Of a DNA stretch of 43,411 nt, positions 22,923 to 30,947 are shown one piece after another. A program made the translations under genes and the position numbers. Source of the stretch: a bacterium (GTDB taxonomy: Bacteria > Patescibacteriota > Patescibacteriia > SG8-24); assembly GCA_023246195.1 (NCBI GenBank), contig JAHFIW010000007.1, positions 1 to 43,411 of the forward strand, read 5' to 3'. Position 1 is the first letter of the stretch. The number at the start of each line of letters is the position of its first letter. The notes below the pieces were generated by a model. The model saw only the letters and a list, made by a program, of their open reading frames with translations, did not search any database and was not told the DNA's origin.

Positions 22923-23930
22923 ATGCGCCAAACTCCGATGCGACTTCATTTTCATCTCGACCCCACCTTCCGTTTTCATCTCCGTTGCGCGTTGCTCATC
23001 GCGATGACCGCCGCGTTCGTGACGCTTTTCGGCGTACTCTTCCTCAGTGCCGAGCGCATGAATCAGTTGGCAGTGAGTCAGGGGGGCGCCGAGGCCGAGG
23101 CGCACCGCCTCCAACTTCTGCTCAACCGTCAGGTGGGGGAGATTCGTGCCGAACGCGCCGGTGACGTGGCGCAGATCGAAGAGCAGCTCCGGACCATCGA
23201 CGAGCGGCAGATGGCAGGCGATCAGCGTGCCAAGACGGCCGTCTCCAAGTCGCCGTTCCCGATCGAGAGCGTCCTTGGTTCGATAGTCGAGATTGTCTGC
23301 ATCGACAACGTCAACCCTGACATTTACTATACCGGCTCCGGCACCGTCATCGATCCGTCCGGCCTCATCGTCACGAATCATCATGTGCTGGTCAGCGATG
23401 ACAAGTCGCTCATCCGCTATTGCGGCGTCGGTTTCACCAACGACCTGCATGTCGCGCCGAAGATCGCCTACATCGGCAGCGTGGTGGCCATGCGCGAGAG
23501 CGTCGACCTCGCGCTTCTGAAAATCACCGAGCAAATCGACGGTGATCCGCTGCCCAAGACGTTTGCGGCACTCGACTTGGCTGGAGCCAAGGATGCGTCC
23601 TTGGCGCTCAATATCGGCGATCCGGTCTTCATCGGCGGCTATCCCGGCCTGGGCGCGGAAACCTTCACCTTCACTTCCGGCGTGGTGAGCGGCCGCGTGG
23701 GCAACGAGCTCATCAAGACTTCGGCACTGATCGACAGCGGCGCGTCAGGGGGCGCGGTCTTCAACGCCGATGGCGCCTACGTGGGCATTCCGACTGCCGC
23801 TGCCAGAGGCGAAATTGGCGGCAGCCTCGGTTATCTCATCGGCGCCAACGTGGTCAATGATTTCATGGCGGAATATCGTCTGGGCAAGAACTTGGTACCG
23901 CCGCCGCCGGCGGTAAAAAAGAAGCGCTGA
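22923..23930 (+). CDS. membrane-anchored trypsin-like serine protease (HtrA/Deg type, no PDZ)
   Basis: Residues 20-42 form a membrane anchor, about 45-110 a coiled coil (AEAEAHRLQLLLNRQVGEI), and about 115-320 a chymotrypsin-fold protease. The triad is H154 (TNHHV), D195 (ESVDLALL) and S275 (DSGASGGAVF). No PDZ domain follows; the protein ends in a Pro/Lys tail. Such proteases degrade or process misfolded exported proteins. It lies 24 bases after the ATPase gene and six before the hydrolase gene and is probably part of the same transcript. Confidence 0.88.
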   Translation: MRQTPMRLHFHLDPTFRFHLRCALLIAMTAAFVTLFGVLFLSAERMNQLAVSQGGAEAEAHRLQLLLNRQVGEIRAERAGDVAQIEEQLRTIDERQMAGDQRAKTAVSKSPFPIESVLGSIVEIVCIDNVNPDIYYTGSGTVIDPSGLIVTNHHVLVSDDKSLIRYCGVGFTNDLHVAPKIAYIGSVVAMRESVDLALLKITEQIDGDPLPKTFAALDLAGAKDASLALNIGDPVFIGGYPGLGAETFTFTSGVVSGRVGNELIKTSALIDSGASGGAVFNADGAYVGIPTAAARGEIGGSLGYLIGANVVNDFMAEYRLGKNLVPPPPAVKKKR

Positions 23931-23936
23931 GGTACT

Positions 23937-24611
23937 ATGGAACGAATCACTTTTTTGACCGATGACGGAGTGACCGTCGTCGGCGATTATCAGGAGGGGA
24001 ACGGGCAGGGGGCGCATGCGGGAAAGGCCGCGCTTTTTTTGCACATGATGCCTGCCGCCAGGGAAAGTTGGCGGCCGCTTGCGGACCGGTTGGCCGGTGA
24101 CGGCTTTGCCACGTTGGCAATCGATCTCCGGGGCCATGGCGAAAGCACCGTTGGTCCGCACGGCACGGTTCTCGATCGCAACGCCTTCAGTGACAAGCAG
24201 CATCAGGAAAAATCGCGTGACGTCGATGCGGCCGTTCGCTGGCTGATGGAAAAGGGGTTTGTACTCACCAAAATTGCGCTTGTCGGCGCGAGCATCGGCG
24301 CCAACCTGGCCATCGCCTATGCGGGCGGTCATGAGGGCATTCCGGCAGTGGTGGCGCTGTCGCCTGGGCTCGACTATCACGGAGTGCTCACCGAGCCGTC
24401 GGCAGCGGCAATGCCGCGAACGCAGAAGCTGCTCCTTGCCGCCAGCGCGGAGGACGCGTATTCCCTTTCGTCCGTCTTTCGTCTTGCCCAGATAAAAGAG
24501 GATGCAGAGGTCCAAGCGCAAGTGGACGGCGGCCACGGCACCAAGTTGCTGGAACAAGTCCCCGGTTTTTTTGACTACGTCCTGTACTGGATAGAGAATA
24601 ACGTGCGTTGA
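23937..24611 (+). CDS. alpha/beta hydrolase (dienelactone hydrolase-like)
   Basis: The 224-residue cytoplasmic protein has an alpha/beta-hydrolase pattern: oxyanion region ALFLHMMPA, LAIDLRGHGES, nucleophile S119 in GASIG, acid D173 (AASAEDAYS) and H200 in GGHGTKLL. Substrate cannot be told from sequence; similar proteins cut esters, lactones or peptides. It starts six bases after the protease gene and ends at the TTGA junction with the next gene. Confidence 0.85.
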   Translation: MERITFLTDDGVTVVGDYQEGNGQGAHAGKAALFLHMMPAARESWRPLADRLAGDGFATLAIDLRGHGESTVGPHGTVLDRNAFSDKQHQEKSRDVDAAVRWLMEKGFVLTKIALVGASIGANLAIAYAGGHEGIPAVVALSPGLDYHGVLTEPSAAAMPRTQKLLLAASAEDAYSLSSVFRLAQIKEDAEVQAQVDGGHGTKLLEQVPGFFDYVLYWIENNVR

Positions 24612-24622
24612 ATCCCGTTCCC

Positions 24623-25678
24623 ATGTCTTCATTCGTCAAAGTCAGTACCGGAGGATCGCATCGTGACATGGGCGTGGACTTTGGCCGCGCGGCCAAAGAC
24701 ATCTTGCTGGCGTTCATCGAGGACAGCTGCAAGGCGTATCCGCGGAGCGCCAAGATGACCATCGAGGATGCCAAGCGCCATGCTGCCAAGTATTTTTTGC
24801 CGACGGTTCGTCGTCGCTATCCGAAATATTTGGAAGAAGTCCGCGGCATCGCCGAGGGCGCCGGGCTGCATCTCGATGATATTTTTTTTCTGACTGCCGA
24901 CGAGGAGATCATGGCGCTCCGCAGGGCGCCAGAAAAATGCTCGAGCGCCGCGATTCGCGTCGGCCAACGGACGTATCTCGGTCACAACGAGGACTATCCC
25001 AAACGCTATCTGAGCCGCCTCATCGTCGTCGAGGCGCATCCAAATGACGCGCCGGCGTTTTTGGCGCTCACCTATCCCTACGTCCTGGCAGGACCGGTCT
25101 GCGGCCTGAATGCGGCTGGCATGGCCTTTGCCGCAAACTCCCTCAACTTTCCTCCGCGACAAAAAGGCATGCCGACCAACTTCGTGCTGCGCGACGTCTA
25201 TCGCTCACGCCGCCTGGCTGATGTCCGTCGCGCCATGCATGTTCCCCGCCCGTTGATGGGGAATGCCCTCATGGCAGTTTCTGACATCGAGCGCGCAGCC
25301 TCCGTCATCGAGGCCTCCCTGGACGATGTCGCCGTAGTCACGATGGGCGCAAACGGGTTGCTTGCGCACGCCAACCACGTCGTTTCCGGAACGCTCGATC
25401 GGACGGGGGAGAAGCCGACCAGGAATTCGCGCAGTCGCGGGGCAGCCCTCGAACTCCTGTTGGCCGCTTCGAAACAGCGCACGGCCGACGGCCTCAAAAA
25501 GGCACTTTCATCCGTAAAATACGGTCTTCGGAAAATCGCCGCGCGAAAAAGCGACAGCTGCACCTTGGCCACTGCCATCCTCGACCCGAATCGGGGAATG
25601 ATGTACGTTGCAAAGAGGGGGTCGGGCGGTCATGGATTCATGGCTTATCGACTGGGCCATCGGAAGTATATTCGCTAA
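24623..25678 (+). CDS. C45-family Ntn hydrolase (acyl-CoA:6-APA acyltransferase-like)
   Basis: The 351-residue protein fits the C45 family of N-terminal nucleophile hydrolases, in which self-cleavage makes a Cys the new N-terminus. The likely nucleophile is C106 in EKCSSAAI, followed fifteen residues later by LGHNEDY (120-125), the family's NxD element; GPVCGLNAAGMAFAANS follows. About 105 residues precede the Cys and should form the alpha chain after processing. Family members cut amide bonds in penicillins, acyl-amino compounds or peptidoglycan precursors. The start at 24623 is preferred to a TTG at 24608, which lies in the previous stop codon. It is followed by the HD gene after four bases. 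Confidence 0.85.
   Translation: MSSFVKVSTGGSHRDMGVDFGRAAKDILLAFIEDSCKAYPRSAKMTIEDAKRHAAKYFLPTVRRRYPKYLEEVRGIAEGAGLHLDDIFFLTADEEIMALRRAPEKCSSAAIRVGQRTYLGHNEDYPKRYLSRLIVVEAHPNDAPAFLALTYPYVLAGPVCGLNAAGMAFAANSLNFPPRQKGMPTNFVLRDVYRSRRLADVRRAMHVPRPLMGNALMAVSDIERAASVIEASLDDVAVVTMGANGLLAHANHVVSGTLDRTGEKPTRNSRSRGAALELLLAASKQRTADGLKKALSSVKYGLRKIAARKSDSCTLATAILDPNRGMMYVAKRGSGGHGFMAYRLGHRKYIR
25667..25672 (+). promoter_or_regulatory. -10 box of the HD phosphohydrolase gene
   Basis: TATATT lies in the last codons of the preceding gene, ten bases before the ATG at 25683. It would give a transcript with at most a few leader bases. No good -35 box is seen. Confidence 0.4.
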
Positions 25679-25682
25679 GCAT

Positions 25683-27011
25683 ATGTTCGAAATCCGAGAT
25701 CCAATTCATCGGACCGTTTCCTTCTCGGAACGCGAGAAGCGCGTCATCGACCATCCTTTCGTGCAGCGCCTTCGCTACGTGCGACAGCTCGGTTTGACGT
25801 ACTTGGTGTATCCCGGCGCCACCCATGATCGCTTTTCCCACGCGCTCGGCGCCATGCACGTGGCCGGCCGCATGTGGGCGCGCATGTGCGAGACCAGCGG
25901 TGACATCCTGCGCGCGCATTTCGGCGAAGATGACCTCTCGTATTTCCGACAAGTGCTGCGCTTTGCCGGCCTGATGCACGACCTTGGCCATCCGCCCTTC
26001 TCGCACGTCTCCGAGCGCTTCATGCCCAAGTTCAATGACCTCGCCTTGCCGCGAGACTGGTTCAACGAGCCAGAACAGGAACGTCAGGCTACTCATGAGG
26101 ACTACAGCATTTTGCTGATTGCCGCTCTTGCGGACGATGCATCCGCGCCGCTTTCGCGAGACGAGGCTCAGGACGTTGCCGCGCTGGTGCATCATGGCGT
26201 GATGCCTTCGCTGTCGTGGCGCAAGCGGTTTGGCGAGAACGAAGGCAGTCGCGGCATTCATCGCCTTTTGCGCTCGCTCATTTCTGGCGAGCTCGACTGC
26301 GATCGCATGGACTATTTGCTGCGCGATGCCTACTACACCGGCGTGGCCTACGGCACGCACGACATCGATCACCTCGTCAGTAACCTTGGCGTGGTCGAAA
26401 TGTCCGACAAGGGACTCGTACGCACCATCGACTCCACCGCCGTACGCGCCTTCGAGGACTTTCTCCTTGCGCGCTATCACATGTTTCTCCAGGTCTATCT
26501 CCACAAGACCACCATCGCCTTCGATTACTTTCTTGAGCGCGCCATCGAAGGAGGGGAATTGCCGCTTACCGTTCCCGGCGATGCCGAGGGCTACTCGCAC
26601 CTTCGTGACAGCACCATGGTCGAGCGTCTGTTCGCGGCCGCCGAGAATCCAGCCAACGTCTGGTCGCGCCGACTGGTAAATCGCGTGCCGCCGAAATTGA
26701 TCCTCACTTCCGCCAATGCCAAGCCCGAAGAAAAGGAACTGATGACCAAGGTCATCGCGGCGTTCAAGGAATCCGGAGTGTGGTGCTTCGAAGTCACTTC
26801 ACACCAGTACCTCTCCAAAGCAACGCCGCTCGCGTCGAACAGTGCCATGCAGGTGCGTCGCAAGATTTTCGGAAAGCATCACTACGAGCCGGTTGAGCGC
26901 TACTCTTCGCTGCTCAACAAGTACAATGAAGCCATCGACATGACGCATCTGTACGTGCTCCGCGAGGACTTCGCCAGGGCCAAAGAGGTCGTTGTCAAGT
27001 TCGACGCCTGA
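25683..27011 (+). CDS. HD-domain phosphohydrolase (SAMHD1/dGTPase-like)
   Basis: This 442-residue protein starts with the family's IRDPIHRTVSFSEREKRVIDHP and FQRLRYVRQLGLTYLVYPGATHDRFSHALG blocks. H53 (DRFSH), H99-D100 (GLMHDLGH) and D in ELDCDRMDYLLRD form the metal site of HD phosphohydrolases, as in SAMHD1 and dGTPases that remove triphosphate from deoxynucleotides. Residues after 300 form a larger C-terminal region whose role is unknown. It ends in a strong terminator. A longer ATG exists upstream but lies in the preceding gene; the -10 box supports 25683. Confidence 0.9.
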   Translation: MFEIRDPIHRTVSFSEREKRVIDHPFVQRLRYVRQLGLTYLVYPGATHDRFSHALGAMHVAGRMWARMCETSGDILRAHFGEDDLSYFRQVLRFAGLMHDLGHPPFSHVSERFMPKFNDLALPRDWFNEPEQERQATHEDYSILLIAALADDASAPLSRDEAQDVAALVHHGVMPSLSWRKRFGENEGSRGIHRLLRSLISGELDCDRMDYLLRDAYYTGVAYGTHDIDHLVSNLGVVEMSDKGLVRTIDSTAVRAFEDFLLARYHMFLQVYLHKTTIAFDYFLERAIEGGELPLTVPGDAEGYSHLRDSTMVERLFAAAENPANVWSRRLVNRVPPKLILTSANAKPEEKELMTKVIAAFKESGVWCFEVTSHQYLSKATPLASNSAMQVRRKIFGKHHYEPVERYSSLLNKYNEAIDMTHLYVLREDFARAKEVVVKFDA

Positions 27012-27018
27012 ATCGTGA

Positions 27019-27044
27019 AAAGCCCAGATAAACTGGGCTTTTTG
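27019..27044 (+). terminator. intrinsic terminator of the HD gene
   Basis: AAAGCCCAG (27019-27027) pairs with CTGGGCTTT (27033-27041) around a five-base loop, with T residues following. Confidence 0.88.
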
Positions 27045-27072
27045 CATATAAAATTGACGAGCGGCTTTGTGG

Positions 27073-27101
27073 ATAACAGTATCTTTCCGGTCATGTATGA
27101 T
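27073..27101 (+). promoter_or_regulatory. promoter of the P-loop kinase-like gene
   Basis: ATAACA (27073-27078), a 17-base spacer and TATGAT (27096-27101). The leader of about 42 bases carries AAAGGAG (27137-27143) six bases before the ATG. Confidence 0.5.
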
Positions 27102-27149
27102 GGTCGCGTCCTCACAAGTCTTCCGCAGCGCGGAAGAAAGGAGAAAAGG

Positions 27150-27899
27150 ATGGACACCACGTTCCTTGAATCGCGCGCGGCCGAAGTGCTGTCGCGTTTT
27201 GATCCCGAGAAGCTGCGCAAGTCGTTGCTGTCTCGTCCGTTCATGATCGAGACCTTCGGCACGCCAAAGTCCGGAAAGAGCACCATGAGGGAGATGCTCA
27301 AGCACTTCTTCAAACGCAACGGCCTGTCCGTTTCCACGCCCATCGAGGGCGCCGAGGTTGTCGAATGGATCAAACGTCACGAGCCGGAGTACAACTTCCA
27401 GACGGGAGAGTACGCGCTGTCGCTCGCTCGCGAACGCGCGCTCGGTCCCGGTCATCGTGACTTCCATGTCGTCATCTTCGACCGTGCCATCTACGACTGC
27501 GTGGCACGGATGGAGTACTACGTGGCCAACGGCAAGATCAGCGAGGAACATCGCAGGGCGGTGGAAGGATACTTCCTGCTGCCGCACAACAGGGAGATGT
27601 TCGATCTCCACGTCTGTCTGGTGGCCAAACCGGAAGTCGCCATTCATCGCGAGCTCGCCCGAGCGCTCACCAAGAAGCCCGGCGAGACCATGAATGCAGA
27701 CACCCTGAGCAAGCTGCTCAAGGCCCATGAGTCGATGTGGAAGCGGCTCGGTTGTGACAATGACCCGTCGATGGTCTGGCACGACTCCTCCACGGAGAAC
27801 GAGCAGGAGACCGCCCTTTCCATCCTCGACTCGGCACTTGCGGCCTTCATGCGGCGGCTGGACGCCGAGGAGTCACGGAAGCTCATCACCGCGCCTTAA
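27150..27899 (+). CDS. P-loop nucleoside/nucleotide kinase-like protein
   Basis: The 249-residue cytoplasmic protein has a Walker A motif G37-T-P-K-S-G-K-S-T45. Further on is VVIFDRAIYDCVARMEYY (about residues 108-125), like the DR-containing substrate region of thymidylate and deoxynucleoside kinases. HRELARALTKKPGETMNADT looks like the mobile lid region with basic residues. The exact substrate is not clear, and no close family is recognised. The start is fixed by AAAGGAG six bases upstream. The terminator stem begins inside the last codons. Confidence 0.72.
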   Translation: MDTTFLESRAAEVLSRFDPEKLRKSLLSRPFMIETFGTPKSGKSTMREMLKHFFKRNGLSVSTPIEGAEVVEWIKRHEPEYNFQTGEYALSLARERALGPGHRDFHVVIFDRAIYDCVARMEYYVANGKISEEHRRAVEGYFLLPHNREMFDLHVCLVAKPEVAIHRELARALTKKPGETMNADTLSKLLKAHESMWKRLGCDNDPSMVWHDSSTENEQETALSILDSALAAFMRRLDAEESRKLITAP

Positions 27900-27918
27900 G
27901 AAGGGGCGGTTTTTTTTG
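27888..27918 (+). terminator. intrinsic terminator overlapping the stop codon
   Basis: ACCGCgCCTT (27888-27897) pairs with AAGGgGCGGT (27901-27910) around a three-base loop with one G-G mismatch, followed by eight T. The left arm includes the last codons and TAA, so translation to the stop could affect folding. Confidence 0.85.
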
Positions 27919-27987
27919 CGCAACCAGCCCCGTACCCCTTCCATTTGGCAGTTTGAGGTTGTGGATAAGTTGCGCAGTCACTCGTGC

Positions 27988-28016
27988 GTGACAGCCTCCA
28001 GCCCTGTGGGTATGCT
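27988..28016 (+). promoter_or_regulatory. promoter of the HAD phosphatase gene
   Basis: GTGACA (27988-27993), a 17-base spacer and TATGCT (28011-28016). The start near 28023 supports the ATG at 28043 over an earlier TTG at 28028. Confidence 0.6.
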
Positions 28017-28042
28017 CAATCTATACGTTGTCGTACTGCCGT

Positions 28043-28618
28043 ATGTGGAATCCGCGTCGGATTGGCATCGACCTTGATGGCGTCATCATCGACCACCGCG
28101 AGCATAAGCGCATGCTGGCGGAAGAGTATGGTTTTGCCCTGGAACCGTGGCAGACCAATTCCAATATCATGCGCCAGCATGTCCCCGGTGAAGTGTTCGA
28201 CACCATGCAAACCGACTTGTACGGGTCGCTCACGCGCAAGGCGCCGGCAGTGGCGGGGGCGTTGCAGCTGCTCCCGTCGCTCAAGGCCGAGGTCTACATC
28301 GTCTCCTCGCGTCGCGCCGGCAGCATTCGTCACGCGCAGGACTGGCTCCTCAGTCATCGCGTCTACGACTCCGTTCCCGCCGAACGCATCTTTTTCTGCG
28401 GCACCGACGGCGAGAAGCGCGGCTACTGCGACCGTCTGGGCATCGACCTGTTCCTCGACGACAAGATCAGCGTGCTCGAGGGACTTGGCGCAAAGACCAA
28501 GCGCGTGCTTTTCGACGAGGACGGCATCGCCAGACATCTCAATGCGGAAGAACGGTTTACCGTCGCCAAGACCTGGGATGAGTTCGTAGTCCTGGCGAAC
28601 GGAAAAGTGCACGCGTGA
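28043..28618 (+). CDS. HAD-superfamily hydrolase, 5'(3')-deoxyribonucleotidase-like
   Basis: This 191-residue protein has D10-L-D12-G-V at the N-terminus (motif I; first D attacks the phosphate, the second acts as acid/base), SSRRAGS (motif II), KRGYCDRLGIDLFLDDK with the metal-binding DD (motif IV) and no large cap. This pattern fits small HAD phosphatases acting on nucleotides or sugar phosphates. The substrate is unknown. It ends just before a strong terminator. Confidence 0.82.
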   Translation: MWNPRRIGIDLDGVIIDHREHKRMLAEEYGFALEPWQTNSNIMRQHVPGEVFDTMQTDLYGSLTRKAPAVAGALQLLPSLKAEVYIVSSRRAGSIRHAQDWLLSHRVYDSVPAERIFFCGTDGEKRGYCDRLGIDLFLDDKISVLEGLGAKTKRVLFDEDGIARHLNAEERFTVAKTWDEFVVLANGKVHA

Positions 28619-28643
28619 ACATCTTGCCTCGTCCTGACGCCGC

Positions 28644-28669
28644 ATCTCCTCCTGATGAGGAGATTTTTC
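28644..28669 (+). terminator. intrinsic terminator of the HAD gene
   Basis: ATCTCCTC (28644-28651) pairs perfectly with GAGGAGAT (28657-28664) around CTGAT, followed by four T. Confidence 0.88.
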
Positions 28670-28723
28670 GTTTCGCGAAAAAGCTCAGCTGGCCGGCACT
28701 CGCGCCCCTTGTCGCGCCCGTCC

Positions 28724-28732
28724 TGCTATGAT
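28724..28732 (+). promoter_or_regulatory. extended -10 promoter of mnmA
   Basis: TGcTATGAT gives an extended -10 box (TATGAT at 28727-28732) without a good -35 box. The start near 28739 lies about seven bases before the ATG at 28746 and rules out the earlier in-frame ATG at 28728, which is inside the box. Confidence 0.55.
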
Positions 28733-28745
28733 AGATTCGTTCGTT

Positions 28746-29834
28746 ATGGGAGCACTCAAGCGCAAAATCATGGTTGCCATGTCCGGCGGCGTAGACTCGA
28801 GCGTCGTCGCCGCGCTTTTGTTAGCCGAGGGCCACGAGGTTACCGGCGCCTTCATGAAGAACTGGTCCGACGAGGCCGACCCCTGCACGGGAGAGTGCGC
28901 ATGGAAGAAGGATCGCCAGGATGCCTTGCGCGTGGCCACCACGCTCGGCATTCCTTTTGAGACTTTCGATTTTGAGGCGGAGTATCGCCGCGACGTGGTC
29001 GAGTACATGGTTCGCGAATACGCCGCCGGGCGCACGCCGAATCCCGACGTGATGTGCAACAGCAAGGTGAAGTTCAAGCTGTTCTTGAGGAAGGCCTTGG
29101 ACAGCGGGGCGGACATGATTGCCACGGGACATTACGCGCGCGTTGCCGAACAGTCCGGCCGATTCGCGCTGCTCGCCGGCATCGACACGAATAAGGACCA
29201 ATCCTACTTCCTGAACCAGCTCACCCAGGAGCAACTTTCCAAAACGCTGTTTCCCATCGGCCATCTCCCCAAACCGGAAGTGCGCCGCCTGGCTGCCGAG
29301 TTCGATTTGCCCACGGCCGCCAAAAAAGACAGTCAGGGCATCTGCTTCATAGGTAAGGTCGATTTGCGCGAGTTCCTCGGAGAAAAAATTTCCGGCATCC
29401 CCGGCGACGTCGTCACGATCGACGGAAAAGTCGTCGGCAGACATGCGGGCATTGCGCCGTACACCATCTGTCAGCGACATGGCCTGGGCATCGGCGGGGG
29501 AGCGCCGTACTTCGTGGTCGACAAGGACCTCAGTCGCAACGTCGTCATCGTCTCGCGGGCCGAGGCGGACCTGTTCGCTTCCGCGCTCGTCGCCGAAGAA
29601 CCGCACTGGATCGCCGGCGAGCCGCCGACGTTCCCGCTCCGTTGCCGAGCGCGAATTCGCTATCGCCAGCCCCTTCAGGACTGCACCGTCACCGCAACCG
29701 ACGGCCAACTGCGCGTCGACTTCGCCCACTCCCAACGCGCCATCTCCCCCGGCCAGTTTGCGGTATTCTACGACGGCGATATCTGCCTTGGCGGCGCGGT
29801 CATCGTCCGGCGCGCGGAAGCCGCTGCACGTTGA
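28746..29834 (+). CDS. mnmA: tRNA-specific 2-thiouridylase
   Basis: The 362-residue enzyme puts sulfur on U34 of tRNAs for Glu, Gln and Lys. It has the PP-loop S13-G-G-V-D-S18, the catalytic Cys in NPDVMCNSKVKF and the second in DSQGICFIGK, QSYFLNQLTQEQLSKTLFPIG, and the C-terminal barrel (PLRCRARIRYRQP, SPGQFAVFYDGD). Length is normal for the family. It needs a sulfur donor (IscS-like cysteine desulfurase) that is not in the window. Confidence 0.96.
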   Translation: MGALKRKIMVAMSGGVDSSVVAALLLAEGHEVTGAFMKNWSDEADPCTGECAWKKDRQDALRVATTLGIPFETFDFEAEYRRDVVEYMVREYAAGRTPNPDVMCNSKVKFKLFLRKALDSGADMIATGHYARVAEQSGRFALLAGIDTNKDQSYFLNQLTQEQLSKTLFPIGHLPKPEVRRLAAEFDLPTAAKKDSQGICFIGKVDLREFLGEKISGIPGDVVTIDGKVVGRHAGIAPYTICQRHGLGIGGGAPYFVVDKDLSRNVVIVSRAEADLFASALVAEEPHWIAGEPPTFPLRCRARIRYRQPLQDCTVTATDGQLRVDFAHSQRAISPGQFAVFYDGDICLGGAVIVRRAEAAAR

Positions 29835-29859
29835 CCATCTGAGACGGCTGGGCTAAGGT
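29831..29859 (+). promoter_or_regulatory. promoter of a small membrane protein gene
   Basis: TTGACC (29831-29836) overlaps the mnmA stop; a 17-base spacer leads to TAAGGT (29854-29859). The leader of about 13 bases holds AGGGAG (29866-29871). Confidence 0.6.
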
Positions 29860-29878
29860 CTGGCCAGGGAGATGCAGC

Positions 29879-30190
29879 ATGAATCTTGCAAACCAGTTCG
29901 TCGGTCTCTTTCTGTGGCTGCGAACGCCGTTCTTCGTCGTCTCTTTGATCGCCGGTATTTGGGCGGGCATGCGCCTCAATTCCGGCCGCCTCGATAAAAG
30001 TACGCGCGCGCTCGCCTGGATCGCGCTCGTCACCAGCGTGCTGGTCGCCGTCGGCTACCTGGGAGAAGTCGTTCTGTTCCTCAAGATCGGCGCCGGCGGC
30101 AACTCGTTCATGAGCCTCTTCTTCGCCGTCCTTTGGGGGTACTTCTCCCTTCGGTCGTACAAGATTCTCAAGATGCTCGGGGCCGCCTAG
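29879..30190 (+). CDS. small membrane protein of unknown function
   Basis: The 103 residues form about three hydrophobic helices (about 6-30, 41-67 and 77-90) with positively charged turns (RLNSGRLDKSTR). The AGGGAG site seven bases before the ATG supports the start. No family recognised. It is a single gene with its own promoter and terminator. Confidence 0.7.
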   Translation: MNLANQFVGLFLWLRTPFFVVSLIAGIWAGMRLNSGRLDKSTRALAWIALVTSVLVAVGYLGEVVLFLKIGAGGNSFMSLFFAVLWGYFSLRSYKILKMLGAA

Positions 30191-30197
30191 CACTTCG

Positions 30198-30222
30198 CCG
30201 CTTCATCATGAGGCGGTTTTTT
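30198..30222 (+). terminator. intrinsic terminator
   Basis: CCGCTTCA (30198-30205) pairs with TGAGGCGG (30209-30216; one T-G pair) around a three-base loop, followed by six T. Confidence 0.85.
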
Positions 30223-30275
30223 CTTTAGCGCGGATCATCTTGCGAGGAACTGTCTTTCTCGCTATTGTTTTCCCG

Positions 30276-30281
30276 TACGAT
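30276..30281 (+). promoter_or_regulatory. -10 box of the lipoprotein-like gene
   Basis: TACGAT, with only a poor -35 candidate, lies 13 bases before the ATG at 30295; the leader would be about seven bases. Confidence 0.35.
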
Positions 30282-30294
30282 TCACGACAATCCT

Positions 30295-30945
30295 ATGAAT
30301 GATTTGAAGCTGAAAATTTCCACTGTCGTCGCCGCGGTCGCACTACCCGTCGGTCTTATCCTCCTTGGGGCCGGCTGCTTCCAGGCCGTCAAGCAGACTG
30401 GCAGCGCCGTCGGCCGATCGCAGGATGCTTCCGTCGAGGCGCGACAAAAAACCAACGAGCTCGCAGCGGCGGAACAGGCCAAGCAGAACGAACGCGACGA
30501 GATGGCCAGTGACGACGTGACCATAGCCTTCATCCTCAGCGGAACCGTCAAGCCGCCAGCTGATGCCGTCATCCTTCCCGACGTTTTCGGCTGCAGCGAC
30601 AGGGTCGCGCTGGTCAAGGAACACAAGGCCGCCGCTACCGACAGCATCGTGCACGACTCGCTGCTGACGTTGTTCTCGCTCCATGACAGCGGCACGCATT
30701 CACCGCTCTACAACGCGCTCGGCAGCGACTCGTTGCAGATAGACAAGATCCAAAGCACTGACGGCGTCACCACCGAAGTCTGGCTTAAGGGCACCGTCAC
30801 GCCCGGCGGAGCTTGCGACGGTCCGCGCATAAAGGCGCAGATCGAGGGCACCGTCGCGCGCTTCCGTCCGCTCTATAAGATTTTCCTGAACGGCAGCGAG
30901 GCTGCCTACCGCTGCCTTGGTGACATGACCGGCAAGTGCATATAG
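30295..30945 (+). CDS. GerMN-like lipoprotein or secreted protein
   Basis: The 216-residue protein has a hydrophobic leader with a possible lipobox (LLGAGC, Cys about residue 28), then a charged helical linker (GRSQDASVEARQKTNELAAAEQ), and a C-terminal domain of about 140 residues with FGCSDRVALVKEHKAA, SPLYNALGSDSLQIDKIQ and DGVTTEVWLKGTVTPGG. This matches the layout of GerMN domains (sporulation/germination and other envelope proteins) in outline, including the central DG and a stretch before it. Two Cys near the end may pair. It starts two bases before the AlaRS start after its own stop, and may share a transcript with alaS. Confidence 0.65.
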   Translation: MNDLKLKISTVVAAVALPVGLILLGAGCFQAVKQTGSAVGRSQDASVEARQKTNELAAAEQAKQNERDEMASDDVTIAFILSGTVKPPADAVILPDVFGCSDRVALVKEHKAAATDSIVHDSLLTLFSLHDSGTHSPLYNALGSDSLQIDKIQSTDGVTTEVWLKGTVTPGGACDGPRIKAQIEGTVARFRPLYKIFLNGSEAAYRCLGDMTGKCI

Positions 30946-30947
30946 AT

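Noticed and set aside
25638-26600. 320-residue minus-strand open frame opposite the HD gene
   Set aside because: The plus strand carries full HD-domain motifs, and the antisense frame has none.
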